Positions 33,764-44,925 are shown, numbered from the stretch's first letter. The stretch: 64,000 bases of DNA from Adiantum capillus-veneris (GCA_014529385.2 CM043958.1:78840669-78904668), one strand, 5' to 3'. Notes: generated by a model not told the origin, from the letters alone. Numbers and translations are program-made.

Positions 33764-34579
33764 CTTGTGGTACAGAGGACGACCAAGGAGCAGGTGTTGA
33801 AGGGACAGAACTGGCCTGAGGAGGGACTCCTGCAGGTTGGCAAGTGTCGGGATGGAGGGTGCAGGGCTGAGGGCTGCGGCTAGTGAGAGGAGGTGGATTG
33901 AAGGCGGCCAGTGGCTCATGTAGAAAAGAGGGAAGTCCGTAAGCAACTATAAGGAGAGGGGATTGCCAGTTGCAAGGGCGACCTGTGCAGGAACTTGGAG
34001 GGTTGAAAACGAAGCTGCAAGCAAGCATGAGGGGATTGGAGGCCGCAAGGGTGCTGGCCATGAACAAGGCAAGAGGAGAATGGGTCTACTAGAAGAAAGA
34101 AGGGCTATCAGGAGTGTCGTCTGTATGGAACAAGGCCGACAAGGGCCAAGTGCCAGAGGGTGGAGAGCTGGCGTGTAGTAAGGCAGGGACCAGTTGTGCA
34201 GGTGAGTGAGAGAGGTGAGATTGGTGATGCATGAGCACATAGGGTTGAGGTATTAAGGATTCAAGGCCGCTATAGGAGTTGAAAGTGATCTGCAGAGGAT
34301 GGATGACAAAGGGATGGTGAGAATAAGGAGGGCCGAGACCTCCACTTAAAGAAGTGTTGAGAGCAGCAAATGGCCGAAAGCAGACCAGGATGATCTTTGG
34401 TGGAGCAGTCCGATTGCAAATTGGACCTCCAAAGAGGAGGAGAACTTGGATCAAGCATGAAGCAAAAGAAGCTTTTTTTAATCAAATTTTTTCATTGTGG
34501 ATCTGTGTTTAAAGGATTCTGCCATGATATAGGCTATGTCACCTTTCTTCTAAGTCCATGTCTATTTTCTCTCTTGCTC
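33000..34579 (-). other. GC-rich stretch with a run of 42 G; no supported gene
   Basis: It separates the C-terminal region from the coiled-coil region of the minus-strand pol-less element. It is much richer in G (plus strand) than its neighbours. A run of 42 G fills 33722-33763; the proline-rich minus-strand frames around it are composition effects. It may be an insertion or captured DNA. Confidence 0.45.
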
Positions 34580-36334
34580 TCATGTTTTACAATGCATTGG
34601 GTGTGTGAGTAGGTCCAAAGTGGAGATAGTGTGTGCAAAATAGATGCCGAGCTTGTGGTAGAGAGGATGCACGCCAAAGGTTGTACAAGGTGGTGTGGAT
34701 TGTTGGATATGGATAGAAAGCTGGACCATTGGCACTTGCTTGGCTTTAGTGATTGGTACTTGAAAAACTGGCTCTCCTGCTAGCCCTTTTGATGGCTGTG
34801 TTTCCATATCAACAAAAGAAACTGATGGTATGTTGATGGTTGGCTGTTTAGAGGTTCCTGACTCATCCTGAGTATTTGTTTGTCCCTCTCTTAGTAGCTG
34901 ATGGACTCTCTTCAATTCCTCTATTTCCTTGAGAAATTGCTCTTCTCTTTGGACCTACATCAATGCAAGGTCTCGCCTTTGCTCTAGCTTCAGCTCAAGT
35001 TCGAGGTCCTTGTTCCTCTTTTCTAAAGTCTTATAGAATTCATGTGTTCCCTTGATTGAGGTATAGCTGGGTTTTCTCTTATCTATCTTAGAAATGCCGC
35101 TTGATCATTGATCCGTTGCTTGGAGTACTCCAAGGATGCATTAGCTAGTACAATATGGAGCTGCATTTCGATCTTTTGTATTGACAAAGCAGTGGTTAAA
35201 AGTTCATTGGTTACTTCTGTCAGTTGTTGATCTTTGTTTTTGCATCCATCTGATAACTTTGTCAGGAGATCTCCCAGTTCTTTCATCTCTTTTTGATGTT
35301 TCTCCTTTGCAATCTGGTGTATTGCTATTTTATTTTTCAGCTCTTTAATCAATCTTTGAAGATCTACAATGGTGTTCAATCTGTCATCTAGCTCTCCTTG
35401 TGGAGCATCAATGACTAATTCTAGCTCTTTAGCCTTGGCACTACAACTAAGTGTTGCTAATATCATCTTATCTGCCATGAGCTACATTTGCTTTGCATAT
35501 TCATTCACTTGCATGATGACTTCATGATTTGTCTCCCAATCTTCAAGCTCGACCTGGGTTGTTTGGAAGTTTGGGCCGTTTCAGTTTGTGGCTCTTTTGT
35601 TGGTGAAACGTCTTCTTCTTGTAGCCATGAAGGTGGTTCTACTTCTTCTTCTTGAGGCTTTGTGCATGCCTCAGTTGCTTCTTCTTCTCGAGGCTTTGTG
35701 GATGCCTCAACTGCTTCTGCTTCTTGAGCTATTGTAGAGCAAGGTCGTGCTTTATCTATTTTAGCTTCGTTGGGTCCTTCAAAACTTGCTTCTTCCTGTT
35801 GTTCAGGCTCTTTTTCCTTTGTTGCGTCATCTTCCTTAGATTTATCCATTGGTGAATGGCTTGGACTTGGCATGGGCTGGTCTTCCTATTTTGTATTTGG
35901 TGATGAGGGTCTTGAAGACATCTCACTCTATTCGGCAGCTTCGCATGTCTCCATTGCTCAGTCGCTTCTTGTGCTTTTCTTTGAGCTTCTAGAGCTTCCT
36001 TTAGCTTTAAAGCTTCAACTTCCACATACATCCACTCAAGAAAATCTTTGGGATCCTTTGGAACCTTCTTTGCATAATTCTTAGTTCCTGGTCCCTTTAC
36101 CTCCCTTGGACTCCATTTTTCGGAGTCTTCACATGCAGCTTGGCGGTTCCTTTCGTATGTTTTCTTTCCTCTTTCAATTCTAGCCTTCTTTTGTTGTGGC
36201 TCCTCTTGGTGAGCTGCCACTACTTGCTTTTTCATTTCTTCTCTCCTTGCACTGGTTTCTTCGTTGTTGTCAGATCTTTCACTACTATGGGATTCATGGG
36301 AACTGTTTAAGGCATAGACATTCAGAATAGACAA
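34580..36334 (-). pseudogene. Polar and coiled-coil region of the minus-strand pol-less element
   Basis: Three broken frames follow on the minus strand. 36334-35756 is basic and charged (KKARIERGKKTYERNRQ; FLEWMYVEVEALKLKEALE). 35873-35505 is Glu/Pro/Thr-rich with repeated TKPREEEATEACTKPQEEE-like units. 35478-35083 has heptad-like hydrophobics (LVIDAPQGELDDRLNTIVDL, QRLIKELKNKIAIHQ), a probable coiled coil. The order polar then coiled coil matches the plus-strand element at 59550-60840. The N-terminal domain seen there (58401-59522) is missing; an unrelated sequence begins near 36340. Confidence 0.6.
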
Positions 36335-36758
36335 AGCACAGAAATCAGAATGGAACTGGAAGTGGAACAGAACACAGAAATTGACAACAGACTAATTTCG
36401 CCATAACTTCCGCCTTCACATTTCCAAGAAGATACTGACGACAGTTATATTTTGATTAGACTAATGGACAACGCCCTTTCCCAAGACACCTCTTAGAATC
36501 CCAAAAGTACAAAGGTTCACATTCCAACTTCTACTAAGTAAAACATCCCAAAATTGCTAGTCTTGTCACCTCGCATAGCCCGGTGGCTAGAGCCACAGGC
36601 TGACCTGGACCCACAATCCCTTGATCAAACAACCTGCTCCCTAGCATCTCTTACTGTATTTTCCTTTCTACTGCAACATCCGAATCCGCCTTCTTTTCCA
36701 CTTCTGAATCCGCTCCTCCTGCTACAATCAGATCTGGTCCCACAACATCACTGCTTAG
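36335..36758. other. Junction between two minus-strand elements
   Basis: No coding motif is found. The 3' end of the Athila-like element should lie here, but I see neither a polypurine tract nor an LTR. One tRNA-like string near 36578-36600 (GGTGGCTAGAGCC) resembles a SINE box A, without a clear box B. Confidence 0.35.
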
Positions 36759-37760
36759 CTATGCTGTCCACTTACTCACTGTCCCTGCATTCACTTCAAT
36801 CTCCTTACTTTTTTCCTTCAACTCTTGAATCTCTGCCACTAATTCCTTCAGTTTCTCATTCTCCCTCCTTACACTTTCTTTTGCTGCCAACTGAAACCAA
36901 CTTTTGAATTTGTCCGTCGACACCTCCATGTGTTCCCTCCAAAGCCTTGTAGCTTTATTCCACATCTCTTGTGTATACTCCAGCACTTCTTGCTTCAGAA
37001 CATCCACATCTGAATCTGCAACCAAAATACCTATCATTCCTTGGTTCTGCAATGCGGCTTTCTCCATATCTATCAATGGAGTCAATCTATTGATCAGGAA
37101 AATATTCTCAGTTGTCAACTCCCTCACTTTATCTCCCAGTTCTTTGAATTGGTCATCCACTGCAGCTTTTAGTCCGTCTGTCCACTTAGTAAAATCTTCA
37201 ACTACACTTAGAACTTCAGCATTTCTCGCCATAGCTTCTGCTGTAATCCATCTCACTTCCTCCTGCAGTCTTTCTTTGTCCGATCTCTCCTGAAACAACT
37301 GCATCCAAATCTTCTGCATTTCCCACTCCGGGATAGCACTGAATTTATGCTCCATTTTCTCAGCTTCCATCACCCTCAGATCTACATCTTGATTGTGCAT
37401 AAAGTCATTCAGTTGAGTTCAACTGCTAGCTGCCTCTTCCACATAAAAAATTCCCTTATGGTCATAACTGTCACTGCTCCCCGCTTTTACTTTGAAACTT
37501 TCCAGAGCAGTCTTCTCAACACCTCCACCCATTCCTTTCATGAACAACGTTACTTTCTTGCCCTTGGACTCCGATTTCTTTGATTCTGATTCTATTGTGA
37601 AACTATTCGGCTTTGATTCCGATTCTTCCAAACCCTTCCAAGACACTTTGAAAGGTGATTTACCTTTTTCAATTGTTGGAGAGCCCAACAACAACTTTCT
37701 TTTCTTACTTCCATATGCTATTCCCTCTTCTTTAGCCACATCTACCACTGGTGTCTTCAA
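36759..37760 (-). pseudogene. Athila-like element, 3' frame: polar and coiled-coil part
   Basis: 37760-37419 is Ser/Lys/Glu-rich (ESESKPNSFTIESESKKSES). 37400-36759 is a long helical frame with heptads (WMQLFQERSDKERLQEEVRW, FKELGDKVRELTTENIFLIN, RENEKLKELVAEIQELKEKS), a probable coiled coil of about 200 residues. It follows the folded part at 37757-38901 and precedes the end of the element. Its place downstream of pol is where env-like frames lie in Athila elements. I see no signal peptide or membrane segment, so an envelope role is not supported. Confidence 0.65.
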
Positions 37761-38901
37761 ACCTGTTTTGCTACTGTCAAAACCTTCAGAACATACTTGA
37801 AAATTACAGCCAAATAAGGTGCTCCTCTGCTCACTGCTGGTGTCTGACGTCGGTCTCTTTTTCTAGTTAACTGCATCCGATCATAATGAACTGATGCCCA
37901 ATCCACTTTAATGCCTCTCTCCGCCTGAAACAAAGGAGCAAAAGCCTCCTTGGACATGTAGGCAGTCTTCTGGAGGATACACACTTTTTCGAAATACCAA
38001 AACAAATTTGAAGCTTTGTTTCCATCCGCATTCTTCACCATGTAGTATGCCTTCGTGCCCACAGGATTTCCGAATTTCCCTTTCATCTGGGAATCGGTCA
38101 GCTTCCTTGTCTTGGCCGGCACAGTTAGGCAGGGAACCTTGAAGACTTTGGACACCAGCTTTGGTGTCAAATACACATCTGCTGTAATCATTCCCTTTCT
38201 TTCCTTTATCATATTCCATTGCTGCTCGGAAAATTCATTTTCTGCCCATGTATCCCATGGTAGACATGCAAATTCATACAAACTGATACGCTTTAGCCAT
38301 ACCTGGGTTTCCGCTTCATTAGGGTCAAAGCTGCCACCGCCATATCCACGCTGCCCTGATCACTCAGAGATTTGGCCTCATCACTTTCCACCCCGATTGG
38401 CTCTTCCTGTTGCCGCGCTTTAAACAACTCCTCCATCGCCGTCTTCATGAACCTGGTATTCGGCATTGCTTCTGTCGCATCCGCTTGCATACCCACCATG
38501 AGCTTGCCCTTAATATTCTCTGAAAACATGTCGCCCTTCTCACCCGACTTAACACTCACTAAATTGCAACCCTCATACACTTGGATGTGATCCTCACCTC
38601 CTCTCACCACCTTACTCTTATGATGATGAAAATTCTCCTCGATTTGGGCACGCCATGCAGGATTTGCCAAAAAATTATTCTTCCTTAAGTGAGTCACATC
38701 AGCACTAAGCGAATTTTCTGCCTTAAAATGAGTACCCCCACTTATTAGTACCTCTGTACCCTTTTGTTCCATTCCACTCCTCCGACTTTCCACTTTCCAA
38801 ACTTCAAATCCGATAGTTTGATTTCCGATTTCCATTCCGAAATCTGAAATCCGAATCCCAAAACCCTTGACAAATTTTGAATTGCTAGAACAAATTGGCA
38901 A
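37757..38901 (-). pseudogene. Athila-like element, 3' frame: N-terminal part
   Basis: 38901-38293 is a polar region; near 38300 the reading changes frame to DPNEAETQVWLKRISLYEFA, then WDTWAENEFSEQQWNMIKER, ITADVYLTPKLVSKVFKVPC, KAYYMVKNADGNKASNLFWY, RGAPYLAVIFKYVLKVL. Its layout (a W..I...G stretch, then LT..LVSKVF.VP, then a region ending LAVIFKYVL) resembles the protein at 58401-59522 (ITEKVVASVLDIS; LITKVVYGAL). The similarity is weak and by eye. The function is unknown. Confidence 0.6.
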
Positions 38902-38910
38902 TTCTACCTC

Positions 38911-39264
38911 TTAACATTCCACTGCAACTCCCAGTACACCAACTGTCAACAGTTTACTGCCAATATTTTCAGCCATATTGACCATCCACTTGGGAACCTC
39001 AGGCATTTTTCCATAAAATTTCTTCAATATGAATCCATTCACTTGTTTCACAATCTTTGTTCCAAAGACATCTTTCAGCAAAAATGTTCCTTGACCCTGT
39101 TCTGATTCAATCTGATAAGGTCCCAAATATATTAGCTTCAACTTACCTGGACGTGGCCCCAATTTAGAATTGTATAACATCACCCAATCCCCTTTTAGAA
39201 AAATTTTGAATTTCACTTGCCTAGACATCCATGCTTGTCTCCTCTTCTGCCCAATTTCCACCAA
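38911..39264 (-). pseudogene. Athila-like integrase C-terminal tail
   Basis: KFKIFLKGDWVMLYNSKLGP, then PGKLKLIYLGPYQIES and VNGFILKKFYG are the typical end of a gypsy integrase (a GD.V..Y...L.P..GKL...W.GP pattern). It is separated from the main pol frame (ending at 39281) by a frameshift near 39270. Confidence 0.85.
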
Positions 39265-39280
39265 ATAGGCACTCTGAATT

Positions 39281-41830
39281 CTATCTCTTCCAATTGAAGC
39301 AGTTCCTTCTGTCTATAAGGAATTGATTCCTCCGGACCCTTAACTCATGCTGAACTGACAATCTCAAACTTGGAATTACATATTCCATTGGCACCACAAC
39401 TTCAATCCCAAAGACCAATTTGAAAGGTGTCATTCTAGTTGCCACCTTAAAAGTTGTCCTAAAAGCCCATAGTGCTGAATCCAACTTGTCATCCCAATCC
39501 GATTTGTTTTCCGACACAATCTTCTTCAAAATTCTCACCAACACTTTATTAGATCTTTTTGCCTGCCCATTTGCTTGAGGATGATATGGGGTAGATTTCT
39601 TATACAAAATCATATGTCTAGATGTCAACTCCTGAATCAGAGAATTCAAAAAAGGTGTTCCCTGATCCGACACGGACTCAATAGGACATCCAAATCTTGT
39701 CATAGTGTTTTTATATAGAAACCTTGCTACACTCGCTGCTTTATTATCTCTCAAAGCCACTGCTTCCACCCATTTGGTAGCATAATCTATTGAAACAAGA
39801 ATGTATCCGGAACCTGTCCTCTTTGCCCTTGTTTTTATCGGGCCTACAAAATCCATTCCCCACTTCTGAAATGGTTCTAATGGCAATACTGGATGATCCT
39901 GCATCCTGAACCCTTGTGTAGGCTGCCCCATCTTCTCACATTGAACGCATTCCTTGGCAAAACTATATGCATCCTTCAATAACAAAGGCCACCAAAGTCC
40001 AGCTTGTAAAATTTTTTGACCTGTAATTTCCCCTGAGTAATGTCCTCCAGCTAATCCCCAATGTGCCTTTTGCAACACTGCTTTCTGCTCTTCATCCGGA
40101 ACACATCGTCTTATAATCTGATTTGCTCCTCTTCTATATAATGCTCCAGCTATAACTAGAAATGGTCTGCTCCTCAATGCAAACTTCTTCCTCTGATCCG
40201 GAGACATTGTCGAAGGTAAAACTCCATCTGTCAGAAACTGAACCATCTGATCATACCAATTGTCAAAAAACTGTCCTTCCACTCGGAACAAATCCGCATC
40301 AGGAAATTTATTCGATACTCCTGGTAATTCCTCCTTATGTTCCAATCTGCTGAGGTAATCCACCACTACATGCTGAGTTCCTGGAGTATGAACAACTATG
40401 TAATCAAATTCTTGCAACATGAGCATCCCCCTTGCTAATCTCCCTTCCAGTTTTGGCTTCTTTACTAGAAACAATAAAGCCTGATGATCCACATGAAAAA
40501 CCACTTTGTTCCCTAACAGATAATGTTGGAATTTTTCCAAAGCAAAAATCATTCCCAAAGCTTCCCTTTCCGTAACTGTGTAATTCTTCTCCAGTGCTCT
40601 CAACATTCTACTAGCATAGTAAACTGGTCTGAACCATCCCTTAATCTTCTCCTGCATTAAAACAACTGCTACTACCATGTCGGAAGCATCAACATACACA
40701 TGAAATGGCAATTCCCAATTTGGTGGTTGAAGTATAGGTGAAACTACCAACATCTTTTTGATAATCTGAAAAGCCTTCTCTTGAGCTTCTCCCCAAACAA
40801 ATTCCACTTCCTTCTTAGTCAAATGACTAAGTGGTGCGCTCACATCCGCCAAATACCGTAAATACCTACCATGCCATTTAGTCTGTCCAGCAAACCGCAT
40901 CACTGCCTTCAAATTTTCCAGAGCTACAGCTTTCTGAATGGCACTAATTTTGTCCCCGTCAATCGACATTCCGTCTTGAGAGATGATATGTCCCAACAAT
41001 TTTCCCTTCTGTACTGCTATTACACACTTCTGGGGATTAAGTGACATCCTAAACATCCTACATCTTTCAAAACACTTCCTTAAATATTCTAGATGCCTGA
41101 CTTTTTCCCCAAAAACTGAGAAATCATCCATAAAAATCCTCATGAAATCTATCAAATATGGCTCAAAGGTTTTAAAAGCTGCCTTCGAAAATGATGGTGG
41201 TCCATTCTTCAATCCAAAGCTCATCACTGTATATGCAAAAGCTCCCCATTCTGTGATAAAAGCAGTTTTTTCAATATCCTTCACAGCCATTAGTATTTGA
41301 TTGTACCCTGAAAATCTACCAAGAAAAATGTACATCTCATGTCCCACTACATCATCTAGAACTAAATCAATAAAAGGCAATGGAAATGGATCTGCAACTG
41401 TTGATGCATTCAATTTTCTATAATCCACACAAACCCTTAACATCCCCGACTTCTTGGGTACCACTACAATTGGTGACAACCATTCCGCCTGATCCACTCG
41501 CACTATAAACCCTACATTCATCAATTTTTCCAACTCCTCTTTCACCTGCTTGGCATAATTTGGATTCATCCTGTATCTTTGCTGAATCACTCGAACAACA
41601 TCCGTTTTCAATTTTATATGATGCTTATACACTTGAGGATCCATGCCTTTAAAATCAAAATAATCCCATGCAAAAACATCAATATATTCCAACAATAATT
41701 CCTTCAAGTCCTCCTTGAAGCCTTCTTCCAAATGAACACTAACTCTTACCATCTTTGGATGATCCTCCATTCCCAAATTCAGATCCTGTAAATCATCCTC
41801 CTTTACTCGAGAAACTTTCTTTTTCATCAT
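39281..41830 (-). CDS. Athila-like Ty3/gypsy pol: RT, RNase H, integrase (849 codons open)
   Basis: It copies element RNA into DNA and inserts it. Domains by residue: spacer 1-105; RT about 106-280 (SPIVVVPKKSGMLRVCVDYR; catalytic IFMDDFSVFG); RNase H about 360-500 (FHVYVDASD; TVTEREALGMIFALEKF; FHVDHQALL; VVVDYLSRLE); integrase zinc domain about 590-650 (H.. GGHYSG.. CVQCEK) and core (MDFVGPI; SVSDQGTPF; PYHPQANGQAKRSNK). The E of the DD35E triad, expected in NGQAERSNK, is K here, as from GAA to AAA. No second RNase H lies before the integrase, which favours Athila over Tat. The frame is open throughout, but integration is predicted to fail. The start codon is internal to the ancestral polyprotein. 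Confidence 0.92.
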   Translation of the reverse strand: MMKKKVSRVKEDDLQDLNLGMEDHPKMVRVSVHLEEGFKEDLKELLLEYIDVFAWDYFDFKGMDPQVYKHHIKLKTDVVRVIQQRYRMNPNYAKQVKEELEKLMNVGFIVRVDQAEWLSPIVVVPKKSGMLRVCVDYRKLNASTVADPFPLPFIDLVLDDVVGHEMYIFLGRFSGYNQILMAVKDIEKTAFITEWGAFAYTVMSFGLKNGPPSFSKAAFKTFEPYLIDFMRIFMDDFSVFGEKVRHLEYLRKCFERCRMFRMSLNPQKCVIAVQKGKLLGHIISQDGMSIDGDKISAIQKAVALENLKAVMRFAGQTKWHGRYLRYLADVSAPLSHLTKKEVEFVWGEAQEKAFQIIKKMLVVSPILQPPNWELPFHVYVDASDMVVAVVLMQEKIKGWFRPVYYASRMLRALEKNYTVTEREALGMIFALEKFQHYLLGNKVVFHVDHQALLFLVKKPKLEGRLARGMLMLQEFDYIVVHTPGTQHVVVDYLSRLEHKEELPGVSNKFPDADLFRVEGQFFDNWYDQMVQFLTDGVLPSTMSPDQRKKFALRSRPFLVIAGALYRRGANQIIRRCVPDEEQKAVLQKAHWGLAGGHYSGEITGQKILQAGLWWPLLLKDAYSFAKECVQCEKMGQPTQGFRMQDHPVLPLEPFQKWGMDFVGPIKTRAKRTGSGYILVSIDYATKWVEAVALRDNKAASVARFLYKNTMTRFGCPIESVSDQGTPFLNSLIQELTSRHMILYKKSTPYHPQANGQAKRSNKVLVRILKKIVSENKSDWDDKLDSALWAFRTTFKVATRMTPFKLVFGIEVVVPMEYVIPSLRLSVQHELRVRRNQFLIDRRNCFNWKR

Positions 41831-42120
41831 ATCATACAGAGCTTCCGCTCTCTGAATTGAATTCTGAATCCTCGATCACACTTTCCTCTTAGATTTTCTT
41901 CTCTTCTAAATTTTCCTGTTCCACACCACCTGTATTCCCATGCAAACTGATCAATTCCCAAACTCTTCTCTTTTTCTACATATTTGTCAATGATCCGCTC
42001 CACATCTACCTCAAATACCGGAATAATTGTTGGATTTGATGCCAGGAAATATGATTCTTCGTCATCCTCCAATCCTTCAGACATGTTAATTGCTTGTGCC
42101 AACATTGGCTTCGTCTCTTC
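41827..42120 (-). pseudogene. Athila-like element: sequence upstream of RT, cut off
   Basis: The frame reads TPTEETKPMLAQAINMSEGL, YFLASNPTIIPVFEVDVERI and IDKYVEKEKSLGID, typical of the spacer ahead of RT. It ends abruptly at 42120, where the copia LTR begins; protease and gag are absent. A frame change near 41830 separates it from pol. Confidence 0.75.
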
Positions 42121-42312
42121 TGTTGGGGTATAAAGCCCAATGTGGTCGCCCAGGTAAGTGGGCGGGCCGCCAAGTATGTACACATATTCTTTTGTAAAAA
42201 CCTAATAAGAACTCACTATGCTCTACACATTATAGTAGAGAGAGTTCACCATATCGTTGTACTCTTCTTCTCGCACTCTCTCTCGCGTCGCACTTCCGCT
42301 CGTACTCCTTCA
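42121..42312 (+). repeat. 5' LTR of the copia element
   Basis: It starts TGTTGGGGTATAAAG and ends CTCCTTCA, about 192 bases. The primer site follows two bases later. The left flank TCTTC would be one copy of a target duplication; the other is lost because the element has no 3' end. Confidence 0.85.
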
Positions 42313-42314
42313 AC

Positions 42315-42326
42315 TGGTATCAGAGC
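42315..42326 (+). other. Primer-binding site, initiator-methionine tRNA
   Basis: TGGTATCAGAGC matches the standard primer site of plant copia elements, complementary to the 3' end of initiator-Met tRNA. Confidence 0.95.
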
Positions 42327-43407
42327 TCAGATCGAGGCTCCAGGCAGCACTGCAGGAGGCTAGAGTCACCAACTCAGATTGGAGTGAAATTCGACAGGCG
42401 AAGACACGGCCCCAAATCTCGTGGGAGAGCCCAAAGGGCTTGGTTTTGTGAGGTCATCTCGGCCACCGTTCGGCTTCGACAAAGTTCTGCGCAGGCCATT
42501 TTCGACTACGTGGTCTCGGCGGGTGCAGATCCGACTTTGCAAATTTGGGGTTTCGGCCTACAACTGCAGGTGCTGAGGATATCTGCACTTCCAGAGTGCT
42601 GATTTGTGGCTGTCTACACATCGAAGGACGGATCACAGTTCTTGGAGGCGTGTCACTTACGACACGGGCGCATCTACACACAGACTGTAGGCGACATCCA
42701 CTAGTTCATCAGGTAGCTTGTGTTTGTTGCTTGATATTCCAGATTTCATCTTGACATTGCAGGTACTTCCACATGGGATGTCACATGGGATGTATTGTCA
42801 GAGATGATGTATGTCTGTTGAGGGTTTGCTGACTGTGAGTCACGCAGCAAACAACCGCCGCAGCGGTTACAGCATACAGTGGGAAATTTGTGGATGTATG
42901 ACTTTGTGGGAAGTCTATGTACTGTCAGATTTACTGCAGCCTTTGTTGAGGGTCGAGTGAGGTTTTATTGAGTTGGGGGATTCTCGAATGTTGAGATCCT
43001 TTCGGTGATAAGGTCTTGGAGCGATCCCTCGAGCACCCTTAGATAGGCAGCTAGGATGTATTGACTGTGAGTTAGACAGTTGGGATTGCATCTTTGCTTT
43101 ACTGCCGTTGAGGCATTGTCGCACTCTATGCTTACAGGACAGTGACACGACAGTCAGAGACAGTACAAGTGCAGGACAGGTTTACCCACAGCTTACAGTG
43201 TTAGAGAGACAGTGGTTTTTTAAAGCTGTTTTTTGGTCTGTTTTTAGTACACGAGAGCCATTTTACAAAGGAGACTCTGCCAAAATTTTTGCAGAATCTG
43301 AAGCTTTCTTGGTTCATTTGACAGGTTGATATTGGTTCAGAGGTCAGTTTACAAGGGAAAATCTACCGAATTTTTCCTAGAAAAGTAAACTACTGTGAAG
43401 CGTAGCT
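42327..43407 (+). other. Copia leader
   Basis: About 1.1 kb between primer site and gag without a supported frame. A 12-base tandem (CACATGGGATGT, twice) lies near 42771-42794. Confidence 0.6.
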
Positions 43408-44313
43408 ATGGCTGGATCACAGGACACTGCTGTTTACAATATCAAGAAGCTGGATGGAACCAATTTCCCATTGTGGAAGAAGCAAATTTGGCACGTGTTG
43501 GTACAAAAGAAGCAGATAAAACCTATAAAGCTGAAGGGGATAAAACCAGAAGATATGGACGAAGATGAATGGAGTGAAATGGATGAATTGGCGCTTTCTA
43601 CCATTATGCTGACTTTGGCAGAAAGCGTTTACTTCAATGTAGCAGATGAGATTTCGGCTTATCAAGCATGGTTAAAGCTGAGTGATCTTTATGAGAAGCA
43701 GAGTGCAGCTTCACAGGTATACTGGCTTAAGAAGCTTGTTGACTTGAAGATGAAAGAAGGGACACCTATGTCCAATCATCTGAATGAATTCAACACAATC
43801 TATAGTCAGTTGTCAGCTCAAGGTGTCAAGTTTGATGAACCTGTTAGAGCTATGTTCCTGTTGATCACATTGCCGGAAAGTTGGGACACTTTTCGCACAT
43901 CTATGAGTAATTTTGCACCTCCAGATGGTTTGAACATAGCAGGTGTAGAAGAAAGTCTGCTTACTGAAGAAACCAATAGAAAGACACTGGACAAAGGCAA
44001 AGGAACAGCCTTAGTTGTATGGGGAAGGACCAAAGAAAATTACAAAGGTGGTAAAAGGAATCAGTCTCATAGCAAGTCCCGCAGTGCTAAAGGCAAGAGT
44101 GACATAGAATGCTGCCATTGTGGCAAGAAGGGTCACATGAAAAGAGACTGCAGAGAATGGAAAGCAGAAAAAGGCAAAGAGAAAGCTGAAGACCATGGTG
44201 AGAAGAACAAGTCCTCAGTGAAGATTCAAGAAATAAATGTGACAAACATTGTTGCAGAGGATGACAGTCTAGTGTCAGGAGACATCTACTTCTTGAAGAA
44301 TACAATGGACTGA
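43408..44313 (+). pseudogene. Copia gag (Tnt1/Tork-like)
   Basis: The 301-codon frame opens MAGSQDTAVYNIKKLDGTNF, the normal start of a Tnt1-like gag, with FPLWKKQIWHVL and the LYEKQSAASQVYWLKKLVDL block of the capsid part. A zinc knuckle CCHCGKKGHMKRDC (about residues 233-246; C-x2-C-x4-H-x4-C) lies near the end. A TGA at 44311 separates it from the protease; frame and sequence continue past it, so the stop is a mutation in a gag-pol polyprotein rather than a natural end. Confidence 0.88.
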
Positions 44314-44925
44314 TCTCTTCTTACAGCATCTGATGGAAATGCACTGAGTGACTGGATTATAGACTCAGGGGCATCACTTCATGTGTCTCCAAACAAGGAG
44401 TGGTTTACTTCTTATGTGACCACTAAAGATCATGTTCGGCTAGGCAATGGGCAAACATGTGAGATATTAGGTGTTGGAGATGTTCAATTGAAGTTTCAAA
44501 ATGGCTCTTCTTTCACGCTGAAGAATGTGAGACATGTTCCCGCAATTACAAAGAGATTGATCATCACAGGTTTACTTGATGATGCTGGCTACGTCACCAC
44601 TTTTGGACAGAACATGTGGAAGATATCCAAGGGTTCTATGACAGTAGCACATGGAGTAAATTCTGGAGGACTTTACATGATTTATGTATCAAATGTCTCT
44701 AAAAATGTAATCAATGTAACCGAGTAGCCGAACGTTTCTTTGTGGCATAGCCGGTTAGGACATATGTCCAAGAAGGGAATGGAAATCTTGTCTCATTCTG
44801 GTTATTTGCCTGGCTTTTCATTTAATGATTTTGAATTCTGTGAACATTGTCTGTATGGTAAGCAAACACAGCAGCCACATAAGCATAGAAGCAGTAGAAG
44901 AGATACACAGTTGGCACTTTTTTAA
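44314..44925 (+). pseudogene. Copia protease and integrase zinc domain
   Basis: WIIDSGASLHVSPNKEW (44356-44406) is the active site of the copia aspartic protease; RLGNGQTCEILGVGDV and FTLKNVRHVP follow. After a TAG at 44725 comes the integrase zinc domain (LWHSRLGHMS...CEHCLYGKQ, 44740-44880). A TAA at 44923 follows. The reading frame is the same as gag. Confidence 0.88.

Noticed and set aside
33278-34067. Proline-rich minus-strand frames of up to 222 codons
   Set aside because: They run through the 42-G tract in more than one frame and have no domain; composition artefact.
36575-36640. tRNA-derived SINE or tRNA gene
   Set aside because: GGTGGCTAGAGCC resembles box A, but no box B, tRNA fold or A-rich tail could be found.
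42094-42754. Coding frames in the copia LTR and leader
   Set aside because: They overlap the LTR, the primer site and the untranslated leader, with no conserved motif.
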